This document shows, in pieces, positions 33,316 through 44,697 of a stretch of 64,000 bases of DNA. The number at the start of each line of letters is the position of its first letter. The first letter of the stretch is position 1. Position numbers and translations under genes: made by a program. The notes under the pieces were generated by a model, which made no database searches, had not been told where the DNA came from, and saw nothing but the letters and a program-made list of their open reading frames with translations. Origin of the DNA: Elymus sibiricus (taxonomy: Eukaryota > Streptophyta > Magnoliopsida > Poales > Poaceae). The DNA is taken from positions 546,324,222-546,388,221 of the forward strand of contig CM077667.1 of NCBI GenBank assembly GCA_039707655.1, read 5' to 3'.

Positions 33316-34400
33316 CTAAACAAAGTGGTGAAGGATGGAACACATATATTCATGGTAAGAAAGCATTGCATAGCAGTGGAAGACTGGAGGTAACAAATAA
33401 CTATGCCGAAGAATAAAATTGGTGAAGAAAAAAAAATGCGAGTTTGGATAGAAAGCTATGGCTCGAATTCCATAATAACTATGGTCACAGAAAAGCTATA
33501 ATTATGCAAATAATCTAGGTTAATTGGTGATCTGAAGGTACGCAAATTTTGACTAGTGAGTATCAGAGATTTCTATATGATAATATTCTATACAACGTAA
33601 TGAATGAAGAAAATTAAAGAGAACAACATGATAGCAGCAAACGAGGAAACTTTGAGTCGAGGAACAATCTACATATAGCATCATGGACAAGGCCAGCTGT
33701 TGAAAGAAGGGACATTTACATTTATGCCCCTAATTTGCGCCCACTCTCAGATTTACCCCTAACTTTTTGATGTGCTCAAATTTGCCCCTAACTTTTTGAC
33801 ATGTATATGAATGGGGCATTTTGACATTTTTTCCAGCTATCAAGGGATTCATCATTAAGTGAGCAAGCAGCCAGCCAGTCCACCTCAACCCAACATGTCC
33901 GAAATGCAACTAGTACTAGCATCTAACCTTGCAATTGATAGTGAATCAGACAGGCAACTGTTAGAAAAGAAAAAAACTGTGAATCGGTCATGGAAGTTGA
34001 ATTTTTCTCTTCACGATAGCACCAACATGTCGTCATGTTGGTTCCCACGCGCTGCTAGAAGTGGATGCCTGAAACGAAGAAATTGCCAGTCCACAGCAAG
34101 TCAGCGTTAATATAGACAGTGCAAGGAGTAAGTCTGTCTACATGATTGTAACGATTAACGGTGATTTTTGAGCCACGACGATATAGTATATCTGAATCGA
34201 ATGCTTACAGTTTTGACTCCCTCCACGAACCATGGCCTGGGCATCCCATCCCACCAAAACCAAAAGCAGAAGCAGGTTAGGTTTGATTAGAGAATTCGAT
34301 TCCGTGGCCGGCGAAATCGAAAAGGAAATGGTTCAAAAAACTAACGAGGTTGAGCGGCCATCATTGATCTGGATCCCACTAAGATGGAGATGGCGACGAA
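33316..34400. other. Introns or flank of the SEX4 pseudogene with a small repeat
   Basis: 33710-33835 holds two copies of a CCCCTAACTTTTTGA unit and looks like a dispersed repeat. On the minus strand, 34066-34034 reads GCATCCACTTCTAGCAGC after a TTTCAG acceptor-like site, which could be the ASTSS stretch near the SEX4 N-terminus; not certain. Nothing else recognised. Confidence 0.3.
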
Positions 34401-34700
34401 ACATTCCGGCCGTTGGTTGCTTACTTCAGCAGGTGCTGCCGCGACGGCGACGGCGACGACGAGGCGGAGGAGGAGAGAAGAAGGGCGCTTGCTTCGCTCG
34501 CTCGCCTGCGTGGACTCGGCGTATCGACCCTCCCTCGCGTGGGGTGCAGGCGAATTGCGCGCGGGTTTATAGGCTTGGTCTACGGGGATTCTGCTCGATG
34601 GACCGCGGTGGCCTCTGGCTAAATTGGGGCGGGCCCACTTTTAGTCCCGTTCCTTCCTAGCCGTCGCGACCGGACGACGGGACAGCTGGCACGAGATCGG
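34400..34700 (-). promoter_or_regulatory. Possible promoter and first exon of the SEX4 pseudogene
   Basis: On the minus strand a TATAAACCCG box (34571-34562) is followed by a GC-rich leader with CGCCGTCGCCGTCGC repeats and a donor-like GAAG|GTAAGC-type site (CTGAAGTAAGCAACC near 34425). Its orientation and distance fit the 5' end of the SEX4-like gene. No coding match confirms the link. Confidence 0.3.
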
Positions 34701-34837
34701 CCGTTGGTTGGGGAGCAAGGCCATCGCTAAACCTAGCCGTCACCTAACCAGACCGCATCTGCTATGCCTCCTCGTGCATCCCCCACCGTCGTTCCTCTCG
34801 CTGCTGCTGCTTTCGACGATTCCACCCCCTTGACCGC

Positions 34838-35068
34838 GTGCACGGCTATATGGGAGAGAAGGCCTCCGAAACCCCATCCTGCACCGGAAGAAGGGTGGTT
34901 AGGTTTTTGGGGAGCGTCTCGGCGCTACTACTCGCAATTCTGTTCATCTACGTCCATGACTGCGACCACTTCCTCGACCTCCCCACCGACACAATGGCCA
35001 ACGAAGACCCCAACAAGACCGCTGCTGATGCCATCGCCGCCGTGGCTTTGACCTGGCCGACTGGAGGG
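34838..35068 (+). CDS. Possible first exon of a small membrane protein
   Basis: An open frame starting MHGYMGEKASETPS with one strong hydrophobic helix (FLGSVSALLLAILFIYV), then an acidic loop (DCDHFLDLPTD) and an Ala-rich end. GAGGGTATGATC near 35066 could be a donor. GC-rich and codon-like, unlike the AT-rich DNA after it. I do not recognise the family and no second exon was found; it may be a gene fragment. Confidence 0.35.
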
Positions 35069-35177
35069 TATGATCTGTTCATCCATTACTTACTGGTTAA
35101 TGTGTGTTCGCCGTACTTGCTGTATTCATAGACCTGTTCTATGTTTAGTACGTGCTCACATGTTTACATATCAGTAT

Positions 35178-35504
35178 GAGATTAATACCTATCATCATGA
35201 TTTATTTATGGATTAAATTAATCAAAAAATTGCTAATATTTTTAACAATCCGAAGACCAAATATTTTTAGGCAATTTTTGATCAAGGCTTTGCTGCTACA
35301 TTGAAACCGAAGCCGTTTACAGGTGTCCACTTTAAGCGGTGGCAGACCAAAACTAGCTTGCGACTCGCATTGATGAATGTGTTCTGGGTCGCTGCTGGCA
35401 TTGCTGAAGTAACGATTACTCCTGAACAATGTGAGATTAATACAACTACTGCTATCATCATGACTTATTTATGGATTAAATTAATCAAACAATTGCTAAT
35501 ATTT
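35178..35504 (+). repeat. Copia gag scrap between two direct repeats
   Basis: 35283-35432 encodes a piece like the N-terminal gag domain of Copia elements (PKPFTGVHFKRWQTKTSLRL, then NVFWVAAGIAEVTITPEQ). It is framed by a direct repeat of about 66-72 bases: 35178-35243 and 35433-35504 (GAGATTAATAC ... TGGATTAAATTAATCAAA). The repeats are about 90 percent alike by eye. The arrangement could be a tandem duplication or what remains after loss of an element's interior. Confidence 0.55.
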
Positions 35505-35642
35505 CCAACAAAAGGATGAGAAATAAATAAAAGAAGATAAAGTAACAAGAAAGAGGAGATCTTCCGTCATTGGAACAGTGCGAGAGCCTTCCGATCTAAC
35601 AAAAATCTTCCGTCACTGGACCTGCACGACAATACATCCCTG

Positions 35643-35989
35643 CGGCAAAATGAATGAAAATAACCCAGAGGTCAAACAAATTCAAATAATAAACTCTCGC
35701 TGAAAGCATTTCACGGAAATAACCCTTTTGGGTAGCGCTTGACACATAGACGCTATGCTACACGGGATAGCGCCTAACGTGTAGGCGCTACACTGTGTAG
35801 CATAGCACCTAAAGCATAAACGCTACACTTGACTAGGATAGCGCCTGAAGCATAGAGCAGTGCTATCCCGTGTAGCATAGCGCCTTTGTGCCGTGCGCTA
35901 CCCAAAAGGGTTCTTTCTGTGAAATACTTTCAGGAAGAGTTTATTATTTGAATTTGTTTATCTTTAGGTTATTTTCGCCCATTTTGCCC
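35643..35989. mobile_element. Foldback MITE
   Basis: About 350 bases forming one long imperfect palindrome. The left arm GGCAAAATGAATGAAAATAACC ... AATTCAAATAATAAACTCT is matched in reverse by 35905-35989. The inner part is built of GCGCTACACTGTGTAGCATAGC-type units that are themselves palindromic. No coding sequence. Exact termini and target duplication are not certain. Confidence 0.7.
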
Positions 35990-36172
35990 ATCCCTGTAGG
36001 TGATCGAGCCAGACTCGTTAGGCAGACAACGAAACGAAGGAAGGAAGGAGACAATTAATGTTCCAGGTGATGGACTCCAATAGCAGATAGCGATAAGCTT
36101 CTACTCCATATTATCATCTGTCAATACATATCTCAACATCTCAGTTTCCTGTCTGTTCCCAGGTTGATTTGC

Positions 36173-36339
36173 ATGCGACCCGACGAGATGGATGTCACGA
36201 ACGCGAACGGCGCCGCCAACGGCGTTTGCTTCCCCTACGACGTGCTCCTCGGCGTCCTCCGCCGCCTCCCGCGCCGCACCCTCACCAGGTCCATGCGCCA
36301 TCGTCGACTCGCATGGCCTCGTCATCCCGCACGCCTTCC
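36173..36339 (+). pseudogene. F-box gene, first piece (F-box motif)
   Basis: A possible 5'-UTR acceptor (GTTCCCAG at 36162) precedes ATG 36173 (MRPDEMDVTNANG). The F-box motif follows: FPYDVLLGVLRRLPRRTLTR. The next residues expected in this grass F-box family continue in another frame as IVDSHGLVIPHAFL, with a short stretch of codons missing near 36295, so the gene carries a deletion with frameshift here. At 36340 the sequence passes into retrotransposon D. The rest of the gene resumes at 59255. F-box proteins link substrates to SCF ubiquitin ligases; this copy is broken. Confidence 0.75.
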
Positions 36340-36354
36340 TGGACGCTCTGATAC
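36340..36354 (-). other. PBS-like sequence outside the left LTR of D
   Basis: TGGACGCTCTGATAC, next to the left LTR of D, is identical to the first 15 bases of D's own primer-binding site at 58891-58907. The GCTCTGATACCA core equals the 3' end of plant initiator Met-tRNA. A primer site should be found only inside the 5' LTR, so its presence outside the 3' LTR is anomalous. Confidence 0.7.
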
Positions 36355-36358
36355 TAAT

Positions 36359-36633
36359 TGTTAGCGAGAGAGGAGGAAGATATTTCTGGTTACTCGCTAC
36401 TCACCACCTGTGAGCGTTCCATTCATCCTTATGCTGTACATAGCATTAGAAAAACTTATCTACTGGAGCAACCTACTCCCTATGATGTGACTACTCCCTG
36501 ATGCAGCAGGGAGTAGACCACCTGCAACTACCTCATGCCTGTGTCATGAGTTTGACACAGGCGTGCCGAACAGGCCACCCAATGTGTGCTGACCACATAT
36601 GGGGCCCTACGGGAGACCGGGCTTGACCCAACA
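36359..36633 (-). repeat. Left (3') LTR of Copia D
   Basis: Begins on the minus strand TGTTGGGTCAAGCCCGG at 36633 and ends CTCGCTAACA at 36359. Similar to 58975-59254 by eye, with several substitutions, so D is much older than the Angela-type element. Confidence 0.85.
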
Positions 36634-36645
36634 TTCTCCCACTCA

Positions 36646-38766
36646 ACCCTGTCGCACAGGTTGGATGTCGACGATCCCAATCTTGTCGCGCATCCCCTGG
36701 AACTGGACACGATGAAATGCCTTTGTCAGGATGTCCGCCTTCTGCTCACCAGTCCAGATGAACTCCACGACCACCGTGCCCTTCTCGACGCAGTCACGTA
36801 TGAAATGATAGCGGAGATCGATGTGCTTGCTACGGTCGTGAAGCACTGGGTTCTTGCAGAGGGAAATCGCCAAATTGTTGTCGATGAAAATGAGTGCAGG
36901 GGCGGTATCTTGGTTCAGCATCTCACTGAGAAGGCGAGCCAGCCATATCCCTTGACATGCCGCTATAGCTACTGCAATGTACTCCGTCTCGCACGAAGAA
37001 GTGGCAACAATTTTATGCCTCACCGATTGCCAGCTGACGGGACTGCTCCCGAGGAAGAACAACACGTAGAGGTGCTCTTCCTGGAGTCCATGTCACTAGC
37101 GTGGTCGGAGTCGCTATAGCCGATCAGGTTCTCGCCATCGCCACGGCGATATACGCATCCGTGCGTGATCGTGCCTGCAATGTACCCGAGCAGTTGCTTG
37201 ACGGCCGCGAGATGATCGCTTGCCGAGGCCTCCATGAACCTGCTCAGGAACCCGACAACGAACGAGATGTTCGGCTGGGTATGCACGAGATACCTGAGGC
37301 TCCCAATAACGCTGCGATAGAATGTCGCGTCCACCGGCTTCTCGGGGCTCTCCTTGCTGAGATTGCACCGTACCTCTTGCGGGGAGTGCACGGAATGGCA
37401 GTCAGCCATGCCTGCTCGCTCGAGCATCTTGGAGGCATACGCAGCCTGAGTGATCGTCGTGTGACCACGCTCCTGGTTCACCTCCAGCCCGAGGTAGTAT
37501 CAGAGCAACCCGAGGTCGCTCATGCTGAAGAGGCGCTTCATCTCCTCCTTGAAGCGTTGCACCTCGTCGAGCTCGGCACCTGTGATGACCAAGTCATCGA
37601 CATAGATGCCGACGACGAGCAGCGTACTCACGGTCCCTCGCGAGTACACGCCATGTTCAGAGGCACTGTGGGAGAAGCCGAGCGATGCTAAGCTTGAATC
37701 CAGCTTGGTGTTCCACGCTCTCGGGGCTTGCCGAAGGCCATACAGGGCCTTGTGTAGCTTGTACATGCCCTGCTCGTGCTTGTCGGTGATGAATCCTGGT
37801 GGCTGGGTGACATACACCTCCTCGTCGAGGCCACCGTTGAGGAACGCAGACTTGACGTCCATTTGGTGCACCTCCCAGCCATGGTGAGCCGACAAGTCAA
37901 GGATCAGTCGCAAGGACTCGAGCCTTGCCATCAGAGCGAAGACCTCCTCGAAGTCCACTCCCGTGCGCTGCACGTACCCCTTTGCGATGAGGCGCGCCAT
38001 GTGCTTGACAATGGCGCCGTGCTCGTCTTTCTTCACCTTGAACACCCACTTGAGCCCGATGGCTCGATGCCCTGCAAGCAGCATGGTGATTGTCCAAGTG
38101 GCATTGTTGTTGATCGACGACAGCTCATCCAGCATCGCGCGGCGGCAGCAATCCACTTGCTCTGCCTCCGCGAACGTGGTCGGCTCCTTGCCAGCCATCG
38201 GATGTAGGATGTCGTCGTTGTCATCATCGTCAAGGTTCTCGGGCAGCTGTGGTGGTCCTGCAGGCTCGTCGAGAAGATCTCCGAGGCGGCGGTACCTGTG
38301 TGGGGGCGTCAACGCCATCATCAGCATCGAACAGGTCCGACCGCGTGGTTGGCGGGGTTACGCCCTGCCCAGGAACCACCTCGCTTGAAGGCTGGGTGCT
38401 TGGGGATGCTGCACCCGGGGTCAGTGTTCTCAGGGTCACAGTCCCCGGGTCCACACTTCCCGTGGTTGCAGTTCCCGGGGACGTCGTTCCCAGGGTCGTT
38501 GTGCCGAGCATCGCACTGCTCGGGGTCGTGCTTCCTGGGGTCACTGTGCCGGATGTCGCACTACCTGGGGAGACTCCTCGCGTCGTTCCCGGGGACATTC
38601 TTCCCGGGGTCCTGGAGTACGCCGAGTACTCCACGACGATGGAGCTGCTCACGGGTACCTCTCCCGGTGCCTCCCAGCACCAGCGTTCGTCCTTGTCGAA
38701 GATGACATCATGGGAGACGTGTACGTGCTTCGAGACAGGGTCATACATCTTGTATGCCTTGGAGCC
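36646..38766 (-). pseudogene. D polyprotein: end of integrase region, reverse transcriptase and RNase H
   Basis: From the right: MYDPVSKHVHVSHDVIFD (integrase C-terminal side), a Pro/Thr/Gly-rich spacer, RT with WVFKVKKDEHG, HQMDVKSAFLNG and YVDDLVI (catalytic Asp pair), then RNase H with DSDHASD, SSCETEYIA and FIDNN. Breaks seen: TGA in place of Arg in DLGLL*YYLGLEV near 37498, and a one-base loss after SRKST near 37060, which shifts the frame into the RNase H part. The pieces are D's own; the upstream part of integrase lies beyond insertion G at 43515-43888. Confidence 0.88.
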
Positions 38767-39908
38767 TGACGGAGCTAAATCCGGCAGATCTCGACATAGG
38801 GGATCCTAAGATAGATGTCTTGGAATGATGGTAACAAGGACACAAGGTTTTACCCAGGTTCGGGCTCTCCGTGGAGATAATACCCTACGTCCTGCTCTGA
38901 TGGTATTATTGTGTTGGGGTGTATAGAGTACAGGTGTTCTACCATGAGATTGTAATGTGTTCCCTACGAGCCAGGCCCCTCGGTTTATATTAGGATACCC
39001 CGGGGGGGGGGGGGTTCTAGGGTACAAGATCCTAATCGGCTACGTACGGAGAGACAGAGCTCTCGACGGATCCAGCTTCTTGTAGCATACGTCCAGTCTT
39101 CTGGAACCTTCCGCTTATACGTCATGGGCCGCACAATGTGGTCCAGGTTGAAACCGACACGGGGGTCCTTGGCCCGGCCCACCAGGCCGGAAGCCATCAT
39201 AGTGAGAGCCCCCCTAGCCGGGACACCGTCAGTAGCCCCTGAATCGGTCTTCAAGTCTGGACGCACCTCGGCTCATCCGAGTTGCACTTCGTCTTCAATC
39301 ATCGCTCTTGAAAACTGGTTCAACGAATTTATCGCCAAATCTTGATGTCAGACTTCATCCAAGGTGACCAAAACATTCCCGACCTCCGACAAGTGTCGGA
39401 TGTAACTGACCCGAGCTGCACCCCGGAAATGTTTCCCGCACAGTAGGTCCTTAGGTGCAAAGTATTCCAGCGCTGCAGGCGTGATGATTATCTGGTCTGG
39501 TTTTGACAACACAGACCGGTCTTATCCATGGGCCCACCTGGCCACATGGCGTCCCTGACCTGACGGTCAACATGACATGTGGATGTGGGTAAAGGGCCCA
39601 CCAATGTGATGTCCCATCAAAGAGGGATCATGCGTACCGATGCACACGGTAATTAACTGTTGCCCCCTCGATCCCCGCGCGTGATTAACGCATAAACGTG
39701 GGGAAGCAGGGGGTTTATTGCCACACGGTGCAATTACCCTGCCACTGCATCATGATTTACTCCTCCTATAAAAGGTGAGAGGCGATGAGGGGAAACGTTT
39801 TACGCGCATTCTTCCCCTGCCTTTGTCTTCCTCCTCGAGCCTCAGCGCCCCAGATCTTTCACACACCCAGTTAAAAACTGCGTATTTCCCATAGCCACTT
39901 CCGATGCC

Positions 39909-42900
39909 ATGGCCAGAGACGGGAAGCACATCCGGGAGGTGAAGACGACGAATGCCGGCAAGATGCCAGCGGCGGAACCCAAGGCCCCTTCTTTAACGAA
40001 GGGAAAGTGGAGGCCTTCCACCATGAGACAGGCCCAACTAAACCGTCTATCCGAGGCCAGTTATCTGCCGACATCGGAGCGTGCCTCCACAAGTTCCGCG
40101 CTTGTCACCGAGGATGGCGCCTCCTGGTCCGTCACAGTGTCTCAGCCCCACGCAACCTAAAGGGAACGGGTATGTTTTTTTTCCCATCTTGTGCGCGGTC
40201 TTGGTTTCCCAATTCATCCCTTTCTCCAAGGACTCCTTCATTTCTATGGCCTCCAACTTCATCATCTTGCCCCCAATTCCAACCTGCACATCGCCTACTT
40301 TGTCACATTCTGCGAAGCATTCTTGTGCAGTGAGCCACACTTTGGGCTCTGGTGTAAATATTTCATTGTGAAGCTCCAGACCAATGGCTCGGAGACGTGC
40401 GAATGTGGTGGCACGTCCATCAGCAAAATTTCAGGTTCTGGCGATCTGGACAAAACCTTCATTGAAACCAACAAGAACTGGCATGAGGAATGGTTTTACA
40501 TTTCTGATGTGCCGTTGGAAGACCTACCTGGGGCTGGGATAGTCACCAGTCAAGCTCAACTCATGGAGGCCGAGGAGCAGCTCATTAGATGATTTTGAGG
40601 TGGTGGCCAAGTTGAGCAGGAAAGTTGCTCACTGGGTCAAGGACAAGTTGACACTGGTCCAAGTCATGCACGTGGCCCTCAGCCGCTGCATCCAACCCCT
40701 CCAAGCCTGAGCGCACCTGATGTGGATGTACAGCAGAGAGAATGAAACCTCTCGGGCCATCCGGGGCGATTTTTACGAGGGCAAATCCATGAAGGAAATG
40801 CTCTCGCTACTTTTCAAAGGCAAATCCTCTAACTTCCTAGACCACGAGGTCGACCTTGGGTATAGCGCGGTGAAACAGGCACCGCAGGTATCCTTCTCGT
40901 ATTACTCTTCTGCATCATCGGTTAATCCGAGGTACTCGGCCTAACCTACTTGGCCTAACCGGTTTTCTTTGGTCACTACAGGAATGGAGTGCTTGGTCAA
41001 CCACCGTTCGTCGTCCAGCTCCCCATACCGAGCATGAGCGAATGGATGAAATGGTCTGGATGATGTCCGAGGACCAAACCCAGGTAGGTTTGCGCGCCAA
41101 ACATGCAAGGGAACCTACTCCCAATACCACCCGCGAGGGCGGGAATGACGACGATGATGCCGATAGCCGCAGTGGCCAGAACACCGGTGAGGAATCCAGC
41201 AGCGAAGACCGCTATGCTGATGATTGCGGCTTTGTACTGCAGTCGCATGCGAGCATGTCCTCTCCGGGAGCTGCCGTGCAGGACCTGCCCAAGGAGGGCA
41301 ATCAAGAAAAATGACGGAAAATGCACCAAGACCCGGCAATGCAATGGGCCGACGTGCCTGCCGTCTCTGCCGCTCCACAAATGCAGGACCCCTTGGCGGC
41401 CCCGCTGCCTGAAGGCCAAAAACCCCGGGCGACACCTGCTCCAGGCAAGTAAGTACCTTCACCAGCTTAGAAGGACATGGTTGTCTTGATTTCATACGTA
41501 TATGTGTCATGTCCTTATTTTCAGGCCACCACACAAGTTTGGGGCCGAAGTGTCCGGCTCCTCTTTGGACACTACCCCCCGTACCAGTAAGGGTATTTTG
41601 ATCGCCACACCAGTGGTGTAGGTGCCTCCGCCTACCCCTCAAGACCCCTCCTCTGTTTCGACAGAGACCGCAGAACCCACCGACAACTCATGGTCGCGTG
41701 GAGATGACGCCGCTGAGCCACCGCCCACGTCCAACGTGGGTGGCGGAAACCAGATCCCTGCTACCGGAGTGGCTCCTTTGATGGCAAGTGATCAAGAAGA
41801 CACCCGGAGAGAGTTCAACTCTCCGGTTCGTCAATGGGAAGCGCGAGATCCTCCTCCCCCTTTCTCCAATCCAGATGCTCTCGAGGTGACAGTTAACCCA
41901 GCAGCTGAGTTGGACAGCCGGAGCATGGCTCCTCCTCTTCCTGCATCTTTTGCAGCAAACTCTGACGTGGCACCCACGCCGGAACAGCTCGCCGACATGT
42001 CGGAGGAGAAGGCAGCCTGGAACAATCAGGCATTGATGCAGGCCCAACGGGAGTGCCTTGACATCATCAAGGAGCACACTGATTCCATGAACATGGGAGT
42101 TCGAGACATGCGTGTCATTTTTTGCAGCAGACATGGATGTAAAAAATCATCATGATTATGTAATTTGCTCATGATAGCATAGCCAGTAGCCCTCAAGGTG
42201 CATGCCAGCCCAAAATCCTGGATGTACCTAAAGGATGAAACAAAGTACTTAGCTATTTATTGCGTATGATTACACCCGAGGTGCAGCTCGGGAGAGGAAG
42301 ATGCCGGGCTGCAGGTCGGATGGAGAGTCCTTCAGTAGACAAAAAACCGCACTATACTGTAGCCTCCGAGACTCAGGTTGGGCACTAGCGGCCGACCTGA
42401 GGATCAAATTCACTCTCAGTAGTGCTTAGATATTTTGAAAAGAAAGCACTGATCCCTTTAACCCCCGAGACTCAGGTCAGTTTGCAGAACCGGCATGAGG
42501 ATCGAATCCGATCTTCGGTATTTTACTTAGGAAAAAAAGTGTGGTATGCAGCATCCCACGAGACTCGGGTTGGGGGCAAGCGGCCGACCTAAGGATCAAA
42601 TCCTCCTCAGAAACCAATCCTGCATGGATCAAAGTTTGATTGAAACACGGGTGCAGTAGTGCCCGAGACTCAGACTGGGCGTGAGCAGCCAGCTTGAGGG
42701 TCGAATCTAATCTGGTGACTTAAACTGTTCCTAGTTTGTTCTCTGATATTTGTTGCAGAAGTCCACGACGGAGATCCAGCTCCTCACCTCGGAGCCAGCG
42801 AGCTCGGCCAATATGAGGATGAGGTCCAATGCCTTAAGCAGAGCATGGGCACGCCACCGGTATAACACCTTGGCCGCTTTCTCCTTCTGACTTTGTTGTT

Positions 42901-43514
42901 GACACATCCAACACTGGTAGTCCGACGCCTACTCTTGTTGATTTGTGTAGTAGTTGCAGAGCAACATGTGACCGAGCTGGAAGCTCAGCTCCAGGCTGCC
43001 CAGGCGGAATCGCAGAAAACATCCGACCTGCTCCAAAAGGAGCAAGAGGCGTGCCGACCGGCCTGGGACAAGGTGGCCATCATCTAGGACGACCTCAGCA
43101 GGCGTACCCATCAATACAACCAGCCGAAGGAGGAGAAGGACTCTTTGGCTGAAGACGCCAGGAAATAGTCGTTGAACCTTAAGGAGATCAAGCTGTGCCT
43201 GACCAGCACCAAAGAGGAGGTGAAGCAGCCAACGAAAATAGTATCTGGTAAGCCATATCTCCTGCAGTATATCTTCGGACGACAAGGTTTCCCTGAGCTG
43301 ACCCAAATATGGCTCTTGTTAGCGGCTTTGTCTGATCTGCCCGAAAGTGCTACCCGGGCTAGCAATTTTTACAATGGTAGCCATGATTCTACGCATGGGA
43401 AGAATCGACTCTTCTTGCTGCAATTCAAGGACCCATCGTGGAGCGTGGCCCTTGGAGATCGGCTGAAGCAGCTCCAAGAGCTGCACAAGCTTGTCAACCC
43501 AGCAAGCCGTCTTG
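39909..43514 (+). pseudogene. Antisense additional ORF of Gypsy element G
   Basis: Exon-like pieces on the + strand. MARDGKHIREVKTTN opens at 39909. A block at 40170-40596 has FLQGLLHFYGLQLHHLAP, FVTFCEAFL and HFGLWCKYF, which resembles the plant 'putative gypsy type transposon' domain (PF04195). Acidic and Pro-rich linkers follow (41042-41314, 41622-42155). A coiled-coil part (42957-43090: EQHVTELEAQLQAAQAES) and a C-terminal stretch to 43514 end the series. Stops at 40591 and 43087 and frame changes show decay. Known in Tat-lineage Gypsy elements as an extra ORF between pol and the 3' LTR; role unknown. Confidence 0.6.
42360..42710. repeat. Tandem repeat inside G
   Basis: Four diverged units of about 95-105 bases, each with CCCGAGACTCAGGTTGG, then GCGGCCGACCTGAGGATC and an AAATC end (units start near 42366, 42462, 42553 and 42660). 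It interrupts the antisense ORF and is probably an intron of it. Confidence 0.75.
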
Positions 43515-43888
43515 ACGTGCCCGACACACCCAAAGGTTCGGAGGAAGTGTACATCAGGCTTCCTCCCGTACCATGCCTTATAAGGCATCTTACTATCGAG
43601 GCTCCTCATGGAGAGATTGAGGATGAAGACGGCCGTGAGTACGGCCTCCCCCCATTACGTGCTCGTCACCTGCTTTGCCTTGAGCATGCAGCGTGCCATT
43701 CCGAGCACTGTCTAGTTTTTCTGCTCGACGACGCCGTTCTGTTGCGGCAAGTATGGGGCTGTGGGGTGACGATGTACCCCTTTCTCGGTGCAGTGCTTGT
43801 AGAAGGTGGCCGACATGAACTCACCGCCATGGTCCATACGTAGCACGCACAGCTTGTGGTCAAACTCCACCTCCGCTGTTGCCTGGTG
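43515..43888 (-). pseudogene. D polyprotein: central integrase piece
   Basis: Between insertions F and G. On the minus strand it reads IKHQATAEVEFDHKL, LRMDHGGEF (second catalytic Asp of integrase), HPTAPYLPQQNGVVE (third catalytic Glu region) and ends YGRKPDVHFLRTFGCVGHVK. A frame change occurs between VEQKN and MRSLDSKMPYKAW near 43660. CTTGA at 43889-43893 is the target duplication of element F. Confidence 0.85.
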
Positions 43889-43893
43889 CTTGA

Positions 43894-44682
43894 TGCTACT
43901 CACGATGGAGTTGTTGGATTTCCCCGAAGAGGAAGTGTGAAGTAGCACAGCAGCAGAAAGTATTTCCCTCAGTTAAGAACCAAGGTTTATCGAACCAGTA
44001 GGAGTCACCAGGCTTACAACTTTAGCAGGACCTGCACACAAACAAATAATTTGCTTGCACCCAACAAAGGCAAGGGGTTGTCAATCCCCTTGTTCTCGCC
44101 AGTTGCAAGATTAAAAGCAAATAGTGATAGAGCAAAGCAACAAGAAAGTAAAAGAGCAATTTGTAGGAGTTTTTGTATTGATTGGTGAATAGACACTCAG
44201 GGCCATAAGTTCACTAATGGTATCTCTCTCGAAAGCATGTAGTGGTGGAATAAATTACTATTGGACAATTGACAGAAAAGCGCCGGAACAGAGACTTGCT
44301 CTGAGGGTTTCAGAATATGTGAAAATTTGTAGCGCTGGAATTAGGTCAAACGGAGCCACAGGGGACCCGCAAGCCAGGGTGGCGCACCCCCCAGGGTGCC
44401 CCTGCCTTGTGGGGCCCTTATGGGTCTTCTGGCCTTCCCTCGATGCTTCTAGTGTCTCTTATTGTCCAGAAAAAATCATCAAAAAGTTTCATCGTGTTTG
44501 GACTTCTGTAGGTATGGTTTTTCTGTGAAACAAAAAACATGCAAAAAACAGGAACTGGCACTGGGCACTAAACTAATAGGTTAGTCTTGAAAAATAATAT
44601 AAAATGACATATAAAGCATATAAAAATGATAATATAATAGCATTTAACAATAAAAAATTATAGATACGTTTGAGACATATCA
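43894..44682 (-). repeat. Left (3') LTR of F, internally deleted
   Basis: 789 bases against 1537 in the right LTR. Alignment by eye shows about 740 bases missing after GACAGAAAAGCGC (near 44283) and a second gap of about 29 bases after CAGAGACTTG. Confidence 0.9.
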
Positions 44683-44697
44683 TCATCCCCAAGCTTA

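Larger units (their letters stand above)
38767..43514 (-). mobile_element. Truncated Gypsy-like element G in D
   Basis: One LTR is complete at 38767-39231 (465 bases; on the minus strand TGACGGTGTCCCGG ... GGAGCTCCGTCA-like, TG to CA), next to a purine-rich tract (AGGGGCTAC). The element is therefore oriented minus with its 3' LTR at the left. An additional ORF runs in the opposite sense (39909-43514). The pol region and 5' LTR are gone, and roughly 20 codons of D's integrase are missing at the junction, so a deletion removed them together. A run of about 14 G lies at 39001-39014 in the LTR. Confidence 0.72.

Noticed and set aside
42360..42710. Regularly spaced repeats resembling a CRISPR array
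   Set aside because: Plant nuclear sequence inside a Gypsy element; the units are tandem and diverged, with no unique spacers of constant length.
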